From Peribacillus simplex NBRC 15720 = DSM 1321 (GTDB taxonomy: Bacteria > Bacillota > Bacilli > Bacillales > DSM-1321), in the NCBI RefSeq assembly GCF_002243645.1, contig NZ_CP017704.1, positions 5,226,001 to 5,290,000 of the forward strand: DNA of 64,000 nt, read 5' to 3'. Of this stretch, positions 8,785 through 17,893 are shown piece after piece. How positions within the stretch are numbered: the stretch's first letter is position 1; every line of letters begins with the position of its first letter. The position numbers were made by a program, and so were the translations under genes. The notes beneath the pieces are model-generated. The model was given only the letters and a program-made list of their open reading frames with translations. It did no database searches and had not been told where the DNA came from.

Positions 8785-9543
8785 GTGGCTGAAACTCCAG
8801 CTGAAGATTTGATTCATTATATTGCACCAAAAGGAGAGTATATCTCTTTTTTAGATGATACGGACTATATCGCTAAAGGATTGGAATGGAAATTATTCAC
8901 TGCCCGTTCGGTAAAAAGAGAACTATTATATAAAAGCGGCAGTTTTCAAGCAAAAGTCAAATTAGCAGGCTACGAACAGTATGGAAATGGTCTAGACACT
9001 GTAGTCGTTGAATTTGAAAATGGTAAGCTTAGTTGCATTCACCCTTCCTATTTAAAGGAAATGCAAAGCTCCAGTTTCGGAAAAGAATTGTTGAGTGGAC
9101 CGGTTTCCGAAACATCTGCAGATCCAAGTGAAACTGAACAGGTAATGGAAGCACCAATTACGGAAAACTCTGATCAGATAAGTGAAGAACCAAAAAAAGC
9201 AAAAACCAAAACTAAAAAGACGACAGCAAAACCTAAGTTAGACTTACCAGGGGAAAAAGTGCATTTCACTGCAACCGTCAAGGAATTCACGGCGAAAATG
9301 AACCATTTCACTGGTGAAGAAGATGAAGTCATACTCTTGGAGAATGTCAAAGTGACAACGGAACCTGAATTGACAATCGGCGATGCTTGGTGTGGTTATA
9401 GCAAGACATTAAAAAAAGCTGAGCTTGAAGAAGGGGACGCAATCGAATTTGATGGAAAAGTGGTCGACAAAAAATACAATAAAGAAATACGGTATAAAGT
9501 AAATAATCCATCTAAGTTAGTGAAAAAGGGGATGGAAGCTTAA
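8785..9543 (+). CDS. Uncharacterised protein with Lys/Thr-rich linker and possible OB-like C-domain
   Basis: About 252 residues, soluble, no signal peptide. The N-terminal ~100 residues form one unit (YIAPKGEYISFLDDTDYIAKGLEW...) ending in an unstructured Ser/Glu-rich stretch and a basic KKAKTKTKKTTAKPK linker near 142-157. The last ~95 residues (VHFTATVKEF..., DAIEFDGKVVDKKYNKEIRYKV) have alternating strands suggestive of a small beta barrel such as an OB fold. I recognise no named family. The GTG at 8785 is preferred over the GTG at 8776 or 8779 because TTAGGAGTGGTGA lies across the latter two. It is a single-gene transcript with its own terminator. Confidence 0.6.
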   Translation: MAETPAEDLIHYIAPKGEYISFLDDTDYIAKGLEWKLFTARSVKRELLYKSGSFQAKVKLAGYEQYGNGLDTVVVEFENGKLSCIHPSYLKEMQSSSFGKELLSGPVSETSADPSETEQVMEAPITENSDQISEEPKKAKTKTKKTTAKPKLDLPGEKVHFTATVKEFTAKMNHFTGEEDEVILLENVKVTTEPELTIGDAWCGYSKTLKKAELEEGDAIEFDGKVVDKKYNKEIRYKVNNPSKLVKKGMEA

Positions 9544-9561
9544 AAGCAAAGTTCTTGAATG

Positions 9562-9597
9562 AAAGGGAGTAAGCCACCGCTTACTCCCTTTTTTTGT
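9562..9597 (+). terminator. Intrinsic terminator
   Basis: AAAGGGAGTAAG pairs perfectly with CTTACTCCCTTT around CCACCG, then a T run. Confidence 0.92.
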
Positions 9598-9814
9598 TGC
9601 ATTAATCAGTTTTCTAAAGAAATGAATGCCCATTGTGAACTTATTAGAATAGATGAGTCCATTCCTGAAATATATTCGTTTGTGGGAGATACAACATATA
9701 ACCATTCTCCAATCGTATAGTTAAGGGTTTCGCTTTTGTGGTTTCATATATTCCAGTGTTGGGGATAATACATTATGATAATGGATTTATAAAAAGATTA
9801 GGGGGGGTTTTTAT

Positions 9815-10810
9815 ATGAAAGAATTATTTCGGTTATTAAAACAAGGTAATAAATCGGCGTTCATTGCTGCCTGTGTGAATAGTATCATCGCTGTGCTAAA
9901 GGGGATTGCTTATTTCATGACAGGGAATGTCGCTATGTTTGCTGAAACTTTACATACTTTGGGCGATGCTGCGAATCAGTTTTTCGTCTTCATTGGTTCC
10001 GCACTAAGTAAAAAGTCACCAACTGATCGATTCCCTGATGGTTTTGGACGTTTGGTTAACCTCGTATTATTAGGGGCAGTATTGGTTGTCGGAATCATGT
10101 CTTATGAAACGATTAAAGAAGGGTTCCATCATATTTTGCACCCTGCAGAATCAACTGGCATCCTTATTAACTTGTCCGTCCTTTCGTTAGCGGTTGTGTT
10201 GGAATCATATGTATTATTTAAAGCGATGAAAGAAGTGGTGCATGAGACTGGAATCGAAGCTAAAGGAGCAGCCGTCATATTTAAGAGCTTCTCTGGTTTA
10301 AAAAGAGCAAAACCAGCGACGAAATTAGTATTCATGGAAGATATGGTAGCAACCGGTGGTGGGGTACTTGCGATAATTGCCATTTTATTAGCAAACTTCA
10401 CGCCCTTCATCCAAGCGGAAGGAGTCGCTTCCGTCATGATCGGTCTCGGTATGTTCTATGTGGTTGGAAGGGTTTTTCTTGATAATGCTGCAGGTGCTCT
10501 TGGGGAAGCCGATATTGAAATGCGACAAAAAATTGGAACTATGGTCATGGATGATCCAGACGTTAGGGATATACAGAAACTGGCCGTTATAAAAGAAGGG
10601 GAAGACTTTCATGTTGAACTTGAAGTTGAACTTGATCCCCATATTTCAATCGCCCAGGCGGATGACATTAAAGATCGGCTGTTTAATGAGATATTCAAGG
10701 AAAGAGGAGTAACGGATGTCATTATTGAATTTGATGAAAATGATGGTGTTCCAAAATGGGAAGGTCAGATAAAAAAAGAATTGAATGAAATGAAAAAAGA
10801 CAGGGAGTAG
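9815..10810 (+). CDS. Cation diffusion facilitator (CDF) metal efflux transporter
   Basis: A 331-residue CDF protein: N-terminal six-helix membrane domain (about 15-230) and a cytoplasmic alpha/beta domain (about 240-310). The first metal site is HTLGD in helix 2. Helix 5 has VFMEDMVA, an ED form instead of the classical HxxxD, which places it nearer the SLC30A9-like branch than YiiP or CzcD. It would export a divalent metal such as zinc or manganese; the metal cannot be assigned. The cytosolic domain has RDIQKLAVIKEGEDFHVELEVELD, normal for the dimerisation module. The ATG follows a very strong GGGGGG-containing ribosome site. It appears monocistronic. Confidence 0.85.
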   Translation: MKELFRLLKQGNKSAFIAACVNSIIAVLKGIAYFMTGNVAMFAETLHTLGDAANQFFVFIGSALSKKSPTDRFPDGFGRLVNLVLLGAVLVVGIMSYETIKEGFHHILHPAESTGILINLSVLSLAVVLESYVLFKAMKEVVHETGIEAKGAAVIFKSFSGLKRAKPATKLVFMEDMVATGGGVLAIIAILLANFTPFIQAEGVASVMIGLGMFYVVGRVFLDNAAGALGEADIEMRQKIGTMVMDDPDVRDIQKLAVIKEGEDFHVELEVELDPHISIAQADDIKDRLFNEIFKERGVTDVIIEFDENDGVPKWEGQIKKELNEMKKDRE

Positions 10811-10986
10811 AAGATGTTTAGAATGGCGGAATACAAAGTGTCCGGATAAGGATATCTGGTTGATTATAAAAAGCATGAAACTAATGAAAATGCCTGTTCA
10901 ATTCTTCACGTACTTTCCTTCCGTATGCATTATAAGCTATCATGGACTTAGTTACATAAAGAAGGATTATGGAAGGGTGAATAAGA

Positions 10987-11730
10987 ATGGAGAAACAAGA
11001 TATTAAGCTAGTTGCACTTGATATGGATGGCACTCTGCTCAATAAGGCTGGAGAGATATCTGAAGAAAATCGGAGAACGATAAAAGAAGCCGAAGATCAA
11101 GGGATTTTTGTTGTATTGAGCACAGGAAGATCCTTTGCGACATGCAGTGATTTTGCAAAGTCAATGGAACTCCAATCATACCTCATTACGGTAAACGGAA
11201 GCGAAATATACGATAATCAAGGAAAACTGGTGGAAAGGAAAATCGTCGATAGTGAGTCGATACAATGGATGTGGGAATTAAGCCAAAAACATGGTACACA
11301 TTTTTGGGCAATTAGTTGCGATAATATTTACAGGGCTGAAATGCCTGAAAAAATCCATGATTCGCAATGGCTTAAATTTGGATTTGATACAAATGATGAT
11401 GACGTCCGCCAAATCCTCATGGATGAACTGGTATCAAAAGGAAAGTTTGAAATAAGCAATTCAAGCCCAACTAATATTGAAGTGAATGCCATGGGCGTCA
11501 ATAAAGCGAAAGCGATAAAGCTTGTATGTTCATTGCTCGATATTACTATGGATAATGTTATGGCAGTAGGTGACAGCCTTAACGACCTTGCAATGATTTC
11601 TGATGCAAAAGTGGGTGTGGCAATGGGAAACGCCCAAGAAATTGTGAAAGAAAAAGCAGATTGGGTTACAGCAACAAACGAAGAAGATGGTGTGGCTAAG
11701 GCCATTCGTAAATGGGCGCTTTCAAATTGA
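10987..11730 (+). CDS. HAD-superfamily (Cof-type) sugar/nucleotide phosphatase
   Basis: A 247-residue Cof-like hydrolase. Motif I is DMDGTLLN near residue 13 (both catalytic Asp present), motif II LSTGRS near 41, the motif III Lys is in VNKAKAI, and motif IV is GDSLNDLAMI near 195. It is about 25-40 residues shorter than usual Cof proteins, mostly in the cap domain, so the substrate pocket may be unusual. It hydrolyses a phosphate ester in the cytoplasm; the substrate is unknown. The ribosome site GAAGGGTG precedes the ATG by about 8 nt. Single gene with its own terminator. Confidence 0.85.
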   Translation: MEKQDIKLVALDMDGTLLNKAGEISEENRRTIKEAEDQGIFVVLSTGRSFATCSDFAKSMELQSYLITVNGSEIYDNQGKLVERKIVDSESIQWMWELSQKHGTHFWAISCDNIYRAEMPEKIHDSQWLKFGFDTNDDDVRQILMDELVSKGKFEISNSSPTNIEVNAMGVNKAKAIKLVCSLLDITMDNVMAVGDSLNDLAMISDAKVGVAMGNAQEIVKEKADWVTATNEEDGVAKAIRKWALSN

Positions 11731-11736
11731 ATCGAC

Positions 11737-11772
11737 ACTGTATATGGGACGTATTCCATATACAGTTTTTTC
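11737..11772 (+). terminator. Intrinsic terminator after the HAD gene
   Basis: ACTGTATATGG pairs perfectly with CCATATACAGT, followed by TTTTTT. Confidence 0.9.
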
Positions 11773-11901
11773 ATTGAAATGGCGCTGCATGACAAAGAGA
11801 TTCTGCTGTTGAATTAATTTCTTGAAAATTGTGTATTTTAGAAGTATGATAATCTAGTAGTGTTATATTTTGGTAATATATTAAAAATGGGAGGTTTCAA
11901 G

Positions 11902-12900
11902 ATGACAAGAAGTTTGCCTGAACAGTGGTGGAATCAATTATCTTTACCAGTTATCTCAGCACCTATGTTTTTAATATCCGGTCCTGAGTTAGTGAAAGAA
12001 TGCTGTTTGAATGGGGTGATCGGTTCTTTTCCAGCGCCGAATGCGCGGCCGATAGAGGTATTGGATGAATGGATGAGTGACATAAACGACACATTGATTG
12101 CAGCAAAGGCTAAAGAACCAAGCTCAAAGATTGCTCCATGGGCAATGAATATGGTTGTCCACCGTACATATAGCCGTCTTGAAGAAGAGTTGGAATTGGT
12201 CAAAAAGCATCAGCCTCCCATCGTCATTACATCTTTAGGTTCACCAAAACATGTGGTGGATGTCGTACATAGCTATGGCGGCTTGGTCTTTTCTGATGTC
12301 AGCTCTGTGGATTTTGCAAAAAAAGCTGCGGAGTCAGGTGTGGACGGATTGATCTTGGTTGCTGCGGGAGCCGGTGGTCATGCGGGTGAGATAAATAGCT
12401 TTGCTTTCGTGGACAGCGTAAGGACATTCTGGGACGGAATCATTTTGCTTGCCGGATCCATCAGTACTGGTCACAGTATCTTGGCCGCTCAGGCTGCAGG
12501 AGCTGATCTTGCATATATGGGTACTCGTTTTATCGTGGCAAAAGAGAGCAGGGCAAATGATGAATATCGTGAAATGCTTGTCGATTCAAATCATGATGAC
12601 ATCATCTTGACTGATGCATTTTCAGGCGTTAATTGTAATATGCTTAAACCGAGCATCAGAAAGGAAGGCATGGACCCAGAACAATTAGCTAAAAAAGAAA
12701 AAGTCGATTTTGACAGCATGTCCAAATCAACTGATTCTAAAGCGTGGCGTGATATTTGGTCAGCGGGTCATGGTGTAGGGTCGATTAAAAAAATAGATAC
12801 CGCTGCCGGAATCATTAAACAGTTAGAAAAAGAGTATCAGGAGTCCTTAAAGAAATTGACCGGGCAGGCGGAAAAATTAAAAGGCATTATATCAAAATGA
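11902..12900 (+). CDS. Nitronate monooxygenase-family FMN flavoprotein
   Basis: About 332 residues, TIM-barrel fold of the 2-nitropropane dioxygenase/nitronate monooxygenase family. Seen: PVISAPMFLISGPELV at the start, VITSLGSP in the middle, GLILVAAGAGGHAGE (the flavin-phosphate loop with the family His) near 165-180, and LLAGSISTGHSI and GADLAYMGTRFI further on. These enzymes oxidise nitronates to carbonyls and nitrite with FMN; the real substrate may be different. I chose the ATG at 11902 because GGGAGGT lies 6 nt before it; in-frame codons from 11860 have no ribosome site. Confidence 0.85.
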   Translation: MTRSLPEQWWNQLSLPVISAPMFLISGPELVKECCLNGVIGSFPAPNARPIEVLDEWMSDINDTLIAAKAKEPSSKIAPWAMNMVVHRTYSRLEEELELVKKHQPPIVITSLGSPKHVVDVVHSYGGLVFSDVSSVDFAKKAAESGVDGLILVAAGAGGHAGEINSFAFVDSVRTFWDGIILLAGSISTGHSILAAQAAGADLAYMGTRFIVAKESRANDEYREMLVDSNHDDIILTDAFSGVNCNMLKPSIRKEGMDPEQLAKKEKVDFDSMSKSTDSKAWRDIWSAGHGVGSIKKIDTAAGIIKQLEKEYQESLKKLTGQAEKLKGIISK

Positions 12901-12941
12901 TATGAAAGCGCTTCATTTAATTATGGGAATATAGCTAATTA

Positions 12942-12971
12942 AAAAGGGTATCCATTATGGATACCCTTTTT
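12942..12971 (+). terminator. Intrinsic terminator
   Basis: AAAGGGTATCC pairs perfectly with GGATACCCTTT around ATTAT, then TTTT. Confidence 0.92.
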
Positions 12972-13061
12972 TTCCATGCAATATATTCAGCTAAAAAGGC
13001 AATCCAATTAGGTTATAAAGAGAAAAATTGTAAATATAGGATGTAAGACAGAGAAAAAATA

Positions 13062-13090
13062 TTGATAAAAAGATGGATAAATGTTATATT
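13062..13090 (+). promoter_or_regulatory. Sigma-A promoter of yhgE
   Basis: TTGATA, 17 bases, TATATT. It directly precedes the palindrome at 13102-13128 and is the best promoter in the 310-bp gap before yhgE. Confidence 0.55.
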
Positions 13091-13101
13091 ATTTTCGTGA
13101 T

Positions 13102-13128
13102 AATGACCGAATGAACAATATAGTCATT
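13102..13128. promoter_or_regulatory. Palindromic operator just downstream of the yhgE promoter
   Basis: AATGAC and GTCATT arms with a 15-bp spacer, centred about 25 bp past the -10 box, where a bound repressor would block initiation. In B. subtilis yhgE is associated with the TetR-type protein YhgD (recall), but no regulator gene is next to it here, so the cognate repressor would lie elsewhere. Confidence 0.45.
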
Positions 13129-13292
13129 AGTTATTGTTTGTTTAAAAAGTAATATATATTAAAGGATTAAGATAAAAAAATTTAAATATATATTGCAGAA
13201 GCAAATGACTTAAATATGTATTCTTCAATCCGTTTTTCACCGAGATAGATTAAATAAACGGCATATTCGTCGTATAGGAGGGCTTGGTAGGC

Positions 13293-15689
13293 GTGTTAAA
13301 ATCTTTAAAGGGTGAATTTTTAGCCATAATAAAACATCCTATGATACTCATTTCCATAATAGGGATCATACTGATTCCCTTATTATACAGCGGCACGTTC
13401 CTGTGGGCATTTTGGGACCCATATGGTAAGGTGGACCAATTGCCTGTTGCCATTGTCAATATGGATGAGGGTGCGGAGTTCAATGAATCGGAACTTACAA
13501 TAGGAAAAGATTTAGTCAAGGAGTTAAAGGAGAAGAAGGATTTCGATTGGCATTTCGTCAGTCAAAAAGAAGCCAATGAAGGCCTGGAAAATCAAGATTA
13601 TTACATGAAAATAGAAATCCCGAAAAACTTTTCGAAAAATGCAACGACCTTACAGGATGACAATCCGGAAAAACTTGATTTAATTTATACGTCCAATGAA
13701 GGGTTCAACTATATATCCACAAAAATAGGTGACGCAGCTTCGGAGAGAATTAAAGGGGAAGTTTCGTCAGCCGTTACAAAAACCTATGCGGAGTCAATGT
13801 TCGATAATTTGAACGAAGTGGCTGACGGACTCAAAAGTGCCAGTGATGGAGCTGGTGAATTGAAAGATGGAACAGATACAGTGAAGAACGGATCAAGTGA
13901 ACTTGGTGAAGGGATTAACTCAGCTAAAGAAGGTTCCAAAAAAGTGGATGAAGGAATTGATTCCCTTCATTCAGGTTCTGTTGAAATCCATGAAAATCTG
14001 GAAAAGTTAGCTGAAAAATCATTGACCTTTTCGAATGGGGTCGGTTCGGCAGCTGCGGGATCAAAAGAACTTAATCAAGGGTTACAACAGTTTAGCTCTG
14101 GTGTTGGTCAAATGAAGGATGGGCAATCAGAGCTTTTGCAAGGAGCCAAGAAATCTGAAGCTGGAACTGGTGAATTGGCCTCCGGACTGCAACAGTCAAT
14201 AGAGGGCTTCAATCAAATTGAAGAAAAGCTGCCCGCTTTGACAGAGGGTGCAAATGGTGTGGCTGCTGGCGCTGCTCAGCTTTCAGGTTCATTGTCTGAA
14301 TGGAGCGCAGCATCGAACGAAGCAAAAGCGGGGGCATCTGAAGTTTCGGCAGGTTTGGATGAGGTTATTTCAGGATTGAAACAACAATCTGAAGCTACGG
14401 GTGATCCTGCCGAGAAAGCGCGTTTGGAGGGAGTGATTTCTTCTCTAACCCGCATCAGTGAAGGAAGTAAAGGAGTTTCTGAAGGAGTAGGGAAACTATC
14501 AGCCAGTGCAAGTGAAATTGCTAAAGGCTCAAATAATCTTAGTGATGGAGCTAATCAGTTAGGTGAAGGTACAAGTGCATTAAGCGGTGGTTTCACTCAA
14601 TTGAAGCAAGCTCAGGATAAACTTGCCAATGGGGCGAAAGAACTGAAAAATGGTCAAGGTCAATTGGTGTCAGGTTTGACAACATTTGGTGATAGTATAG
14701 ATTCAGCCCAGAGTGGGCTTGGACAGTTAACCGAAGGCAGCAATAACTTGGTAAGCGGGCTTGATCAGCTTGAAGATGGCTCCAAGCAATTATCAAGTGG
14801 AACCTCACAGCTTTCCGAAGGTTCGAAAGGACTGGTTACAGGAACGGATAAGTTGAAGGAAGGTTCATCCAGTCTTACTAATGGTATGGGAGAACTGGCG
14901 AATGGAGCCATTAAGTTACAAGATGGAATCGCCAAACTTTCAGATGGATCTGCAGAATTACATGACGAATTGAATGATGGGGCAAACGAAGCAGGCAAGA
15001 TAAAATCCAATGAAGAAGTATATGATATGTTTGCAAGCCCAGTTAAAGTGGATAAATTACCAATTAATAATGTACCGAACTATGGCACTAGTTTTGCACC
15101 ATATTTAATTTCATTAAGTTTATTTATCGGGGCTATCGTTCTGACGATCATATTCCCGTTAAGAGATCCTGCTGTTAAACCTGCAAATGGATTTAGCTGG
15201 TTTATAAGTAAATACAGCGTCATGGCAATCATAGGAATCTGTCAAGCCATATTGGTGGACTCGATTTTAATTTTAGGTCTTGGAATCAACGTTACGAGCC
15301 TGCCGCTATTTTTTGCAGTAAGCATTCTTGCTAGCTGCACATTCATGGCAATCATTCAGTTCCTGGGTTCAGCCTTTGACAATCCTGGCCGGTTCATAGC
15401 ATTATTGATTTTAATTCTTCAACTGACCAGTAGTGGCGGAACATTCCCAAATGAATTGGTTCCTGGATTCCTGCAAGGATTCACACCGTTCTTACCGATG
15501 ACTTATTCTATTAATGCTTTTCGTGCAGTCATCTCAACTGGAGATTATAGCTTCATGTGGCATAATCTTGGCATATTGGCCATATTCCTCGTTGCGGCAT
15601 TAATATTATCACTTCTTTACTTTATTTATCGGTATAAGAAATTGAACGGCGCATTAAATGAAAAACAGGGAGATGCAACTGTACATTGA
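13293..15689 (+). CDS. yhgE: YhgE/Pip-family membrane protein with long repeat-rich extracellular coiled region
   Basis: About 798 residues. There is one membrane helix near the N-terminus (ILISIIGIILIPLLYSGTFLWAF), then the YhgE N-domain (VAIVNMDEGAEFNE). About 400 residues (150-560) of degenerate short repeats follow, of the type ELxxGxxxLxxGxxxLxxG rich in Gly, Ser and Lys. A C-terminal block of five or six helices with ABC-2-permease resemblance completes it. This is the Pip/YhgE/EsaA architecture: surface-exposed, phage-receptor in Lactococcus, related to type VII secretion component EsaA. No WXG100 or other type VII genes are adjacent, so it is probably stand-alone YhgE. The GTG at 13293 is chosen because AGGAGGG ends 10 nt before it; the TTG at 13284 is too close. 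Confidence 0.85.
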   Translation: MLKSLKGEFLAIIKHPMILISIIGIILIPLLYSGTFLWAFWDPYGKVDQLPVAIVNMDEGAEFNESELTIGKDLVKELKEKKDFDWHFVSQKEANEGLENQDYYMKIEIPKNFSKNATTLQDDNPEKLDLIYTSNEGFNYISTKIGDAASERIKGEVSSAVTKTYAESMFDNLNEVADGLKSASDGAGELKDGTDTVKNGSSELGEGINSAKEGSKKVDEGIDSLHSGSVEIHENLEKLAEKSLTFSNGVGSAAAGSKELNQGLQQFSSGVGQMKDGQSELLQGAKKSEAGTGELASGLQQSIEGFNQIEEKLPALTEGANGVAAGAAQLSGSLSEWSAASNEAKAGASEVSAGLDEVISGLKQQSEATGDPAEKARLEGVISSLTRISEGSKGVSEGVGKLSASASEIAKGSNNLSDGANQLGEGTSALSGGFTQLKQAQDKLANGAKELKNGQGQLVSGLTTFGDSIDSAQSGLGQLTEGSNNLVSGLDQLEDGSKQLSSGTSQLSEGSKGLVTGTDKLKEGSSSLTNGMGELANGAIKLQDGIAKLSDGSAELHDELNDGANEAGKIKSNEEVYDMFASPVKVDKLPINNVPNYGTSFAPYLISLSLFIGAIVLTIIFPLRDPAVKPANGFSWFISKYSVMAIIGICQAILVDSILILGLGINVTSLPLFFAVSILASCTFMAIIQFLGSAFDNPGRFIALLILILQLTSSGGTFPNELVPGFLQGFTPFLPMTYSINAFRAVISTGDYSFMWHNLGILAIFLVAALILSLLYFIYRYKKLNGALNEKQGDATVH

Positions 15690-15697
15690 TTAAAAAA

Positions 15698-15729
15698 AAC
15701 AGCGACCCGTCATGGGTCGCTGTTTTTTT
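15698..15729 (+). terminator. Intrinsic terminator after yhgE
   Basis: AACAGCGACCC pairs with GGGTCGCTGTT around a 5-nt loop, then seven T. Confidence 0.92.
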
Positions 15730-15900
15730 AATCAATATCAGGTAATTAGTGAAACGCAGGAAAATAAAAATGCACCTTAAATAACACCCAGCGTAAAGAT
15801 ATGTATTCCTGTTCTCATGGAATAGCAATTTGCTATAAAACGGTTTGTTTGTGACAAACTTTGGTGCAGCCTGTACGCGGAAGTAAAATTATTGAATCAT

Positions 15901-16500
15901 CTATACCCTTGTCTTTTGAGAAGCAGGTGCATATTTCTTCATCGGATTTTTAGCAATGACATCCTTTAAATAAGGATGACCAGAAGGACCTTGTTTTCTC
16001 ATAAGTTCCATTAGGTAAGAAATATCGTCCAGAGCCCTGTGTGTCTGGAAATTAGTGATATTATGTGCCTGCAGCAATGTTAAGAGTTTACTATTCTCAA
16101 ACCCGTATTGCTTCCAAGGTACATTCCGCATCGTACAGAACCACTTTTGATCATTGATTTCCGGATACATTTGGTAGAGAAAACTTCTATCGAAAGAAGC
16201 ATTATGTGCAAAAATCGAATCGGTCCTGGCAAAGAAGGATTTAATTTTTTCATCGTGAAAACTTTTTCCTTCGACGGAGCTGTATGGAATTCCATGAATT
16301 CTGTATGCTTGATCATAATTCCTTCTTGCTCCATAGGAGAGAGGCTCCCTTAAAAATGATTCCTGATCAATAAGATTAATAATTTCGCCTGTTTCACTGC
16401 TATATGTAAAGAGTATTAGAGCAAGCTCGATAATTTCATCGGAAGAGGGACGTAAACCAGTTGTTTCTACGTCTAGCACTAAACCTAATCTATTAGACAT
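15901..16500 (-). CDS. DnaQ-type DEDDh 3'-5' exonuclease
   Basis: About 199 residues, matching a stand-alone epsilon-like exonuclease. The DEDDh residues are all present: ExoI LDVETTGL near residue 9, ExoII HNASFDRSF near 100, ExoIII with His and Asp in THRALDDISYL near 155. It would degrade DNA or RNA 3' ends in the cytoplasm; whether it serves repair or RNA turnover cannot be said. I chose the internal ATG at 16500, which follows GGAGG at 8 nt, over the frame's first ATG at 16545. It is separated from neighbours by terminators. Confidence 0.8.
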   Translation of the reverse strand: MSNRLGLVLDVETTGLRPSSDEIIELALILFTYSSETGEIINLIDQESFLREPLSYGARRNYDQAYRIHGIPYSSVEGKSFHDEKIKSFFARTDSIFAHNASFDRSFLYQMYPEINDQKWFCTMRNVPWKQYGFENSKLLTLLQAHNITNFQTHRALDDISYLMELMRKQGPSGHPYLKDVIAKNPMKKYAPASQKTRV

Positions 16501-16660
16501 TTTTTTTCCTCCAGTTGGGTTACATTCTTCTATTATAGCTGACATAGGATAGCTATTGAAAGTGTAATGTTTGTTTTAAAGTATCATTTTTAAAGTGAAA
16601 AAGATTAGGCATTCCTGAAAAATGATTGGTAAGAGCAAGGGTGAACTAACGATGCTAAAA

Positions 16661-16706
16661 AAAAGATAGAGTATTGCTTTTTTCAAAGCAATCTCTATCT
16701 TCTTTT
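16661..16706 (-). terminator. Terminator of the broken RRNPP-type regulator (bidirectional)
   Basis: AAGATAGAG...ATTGCTTT pairs with AAAGCAAT...CTCTATCTT, one bulged T, with A/T tracts on both sides. It lies 13 bp past the minus-strand stop, leaving no space for a PapR-like peptide gene downstream. Confidence 0.8.
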
Positions 16707-16718
16707 ATCCATTGAAGT

Positions 16719-17599
16719 TCATATGCATTGCAAAATGCTTTCCAATTCATGTTCGGCAATTTGTATGAATTCTTCGTTTTTTTGAAGACTGAAAATGTTC
16801 TTGGACTGCTTTATATATTGCAGTCCTTCTTCAGGTTGTTGAAGATGAACCAGATTCTTACCAGTTAAAAGATGGAGTTCCGCATATAAATATAATGATT
16901 CTATCGAATTACAAATGTTGATACCTTTAAGGGTATAATTTAATGATTCCTGATAATAATGAAGTTCAGTCAATGCTTGTGATAATCCATGAATGATCTT
17001 CACGATAATGATACCTTCTTGATTCACATGGGGAGTATTCTCGATAAATTCCAGTGCTTCATTGAAGATGGTGATAGCCTCTGCATAATTCTTCGTTTTA
17101 AAATGGAGGATTCCGATACTATTTAAAACTTCTATCTCCTGTTGATGAAGAATGACTCGTTTACCCAAGGTAATCTGAATGGCCTCATTCAATAATTCTA
17201 TAGCCTTTTGTTTGTCATTGTACAAATAAAAAAAGAGATACCTTCATGCCATTTCAAGAATTGATAAAATGATATAGATTTTTCCGGTGCCGTTGCCATT
17301 TCTTTTTGGACGATTTCATAAATTACTTCATAATTACGTGTGCGTTTGTATTTGTTAATCAAAAGTTTAATGGTTTCTATGTAATTATAAATCGGTTCAT
17401 TTTTGGTAGTGAAGAAACACGGCAGGTCAACTTTAAGTTTATCCGCAAAAAGTGCCAATTCATCAATGGATGGGGAAGTGATGCTTCTTTCATAATCTGA
17501 CAGGACATTAGGTTCACATATATCCTTAGCCAGTTCTTCTTTTGTAAGATTTTGTTTTATTCGTAATTCGTTGATAACAGAGCCAACCTCTATTTTCAT
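16719..17599 (-). pseudogene. PlcR/RRNPP-type HTH-TPR regulator broken by a one-base frameshift
   Basis: Two minus-strand frames encode the two halves of one protein of about 293 residues, the size of PlcR. The upstream half has an Xre-type helix-turn-helix (IKQNLTKEELAKDICEP...LSDYERSITSPSIDELALFADKLKVDL). The downstream half has TPR-like helices (FKTKNYAEAITIFNEALEFI, YYQESLNYTLKGINICNS). The junction is a run of seven A at 17228-17234 (T on the coding strand). Adding one base restores EGISFF-YLYNDKQKAIELLNEAI without a break. Intact relatives bind short exported peptides and control quorum-responsive genes. I see no signal-peptide gene beside it. It is either recently inactivated, phase-variable by slippage, or a sequencing error. 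The HTH half alone (17198-17599) could still be made. Confidence 0.8.
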
Positions 17600-17855
17600 T
17601 ACAATTGCTCCTTTGTACCTATGTATAGAATTCTATTTTAACATAATTTAATTTTTATCAGTAAGATAATTGAAAGATAGTATGTTATAACTACATTACG
17701 TGTTTTCCTTGCGTATCCATCCAACAAAAAAAATATTGAAGCGATCAAATGCAAGCCCTCTTTTCTATAAATAAAGTGAGAAAGGTCCCTGCATATTTTT
17801 ACTTGGAGTCTATAGTCAACGGATAATAGCAAGCTTTAGATTAGGAATTTAAGGA

Positions 17856-17886
17856 TAAAAAAAGGAGGCGGCAATCTGCCGCCTCT
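17856..17886 (-). terminator. Terminator of the LysM-CAP gene
   Basis: GAGGCGGCA pairs perfectly with TGCCGCCTC around ATC; a T run follows on the minus strand. Confidence 0.88.
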
Positions 17887-17893
17887 AACGTTT

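Noticed and set aside
12902..12915. CcpA cre-like sequence TGAAAGCGCTTCA
   Set aside because: It overlaps the stop codon region of the nitronate monooxygenase gene, lies upstream of a terminator and misses the consensus at the 3' end.
13293..15689. Type VII secretion locus, because YhgE resembles EsaA
   Set aside because: No WXG100, EssC or EssB genes nearby; the sequence fits stand-alone YhgE/Pip.
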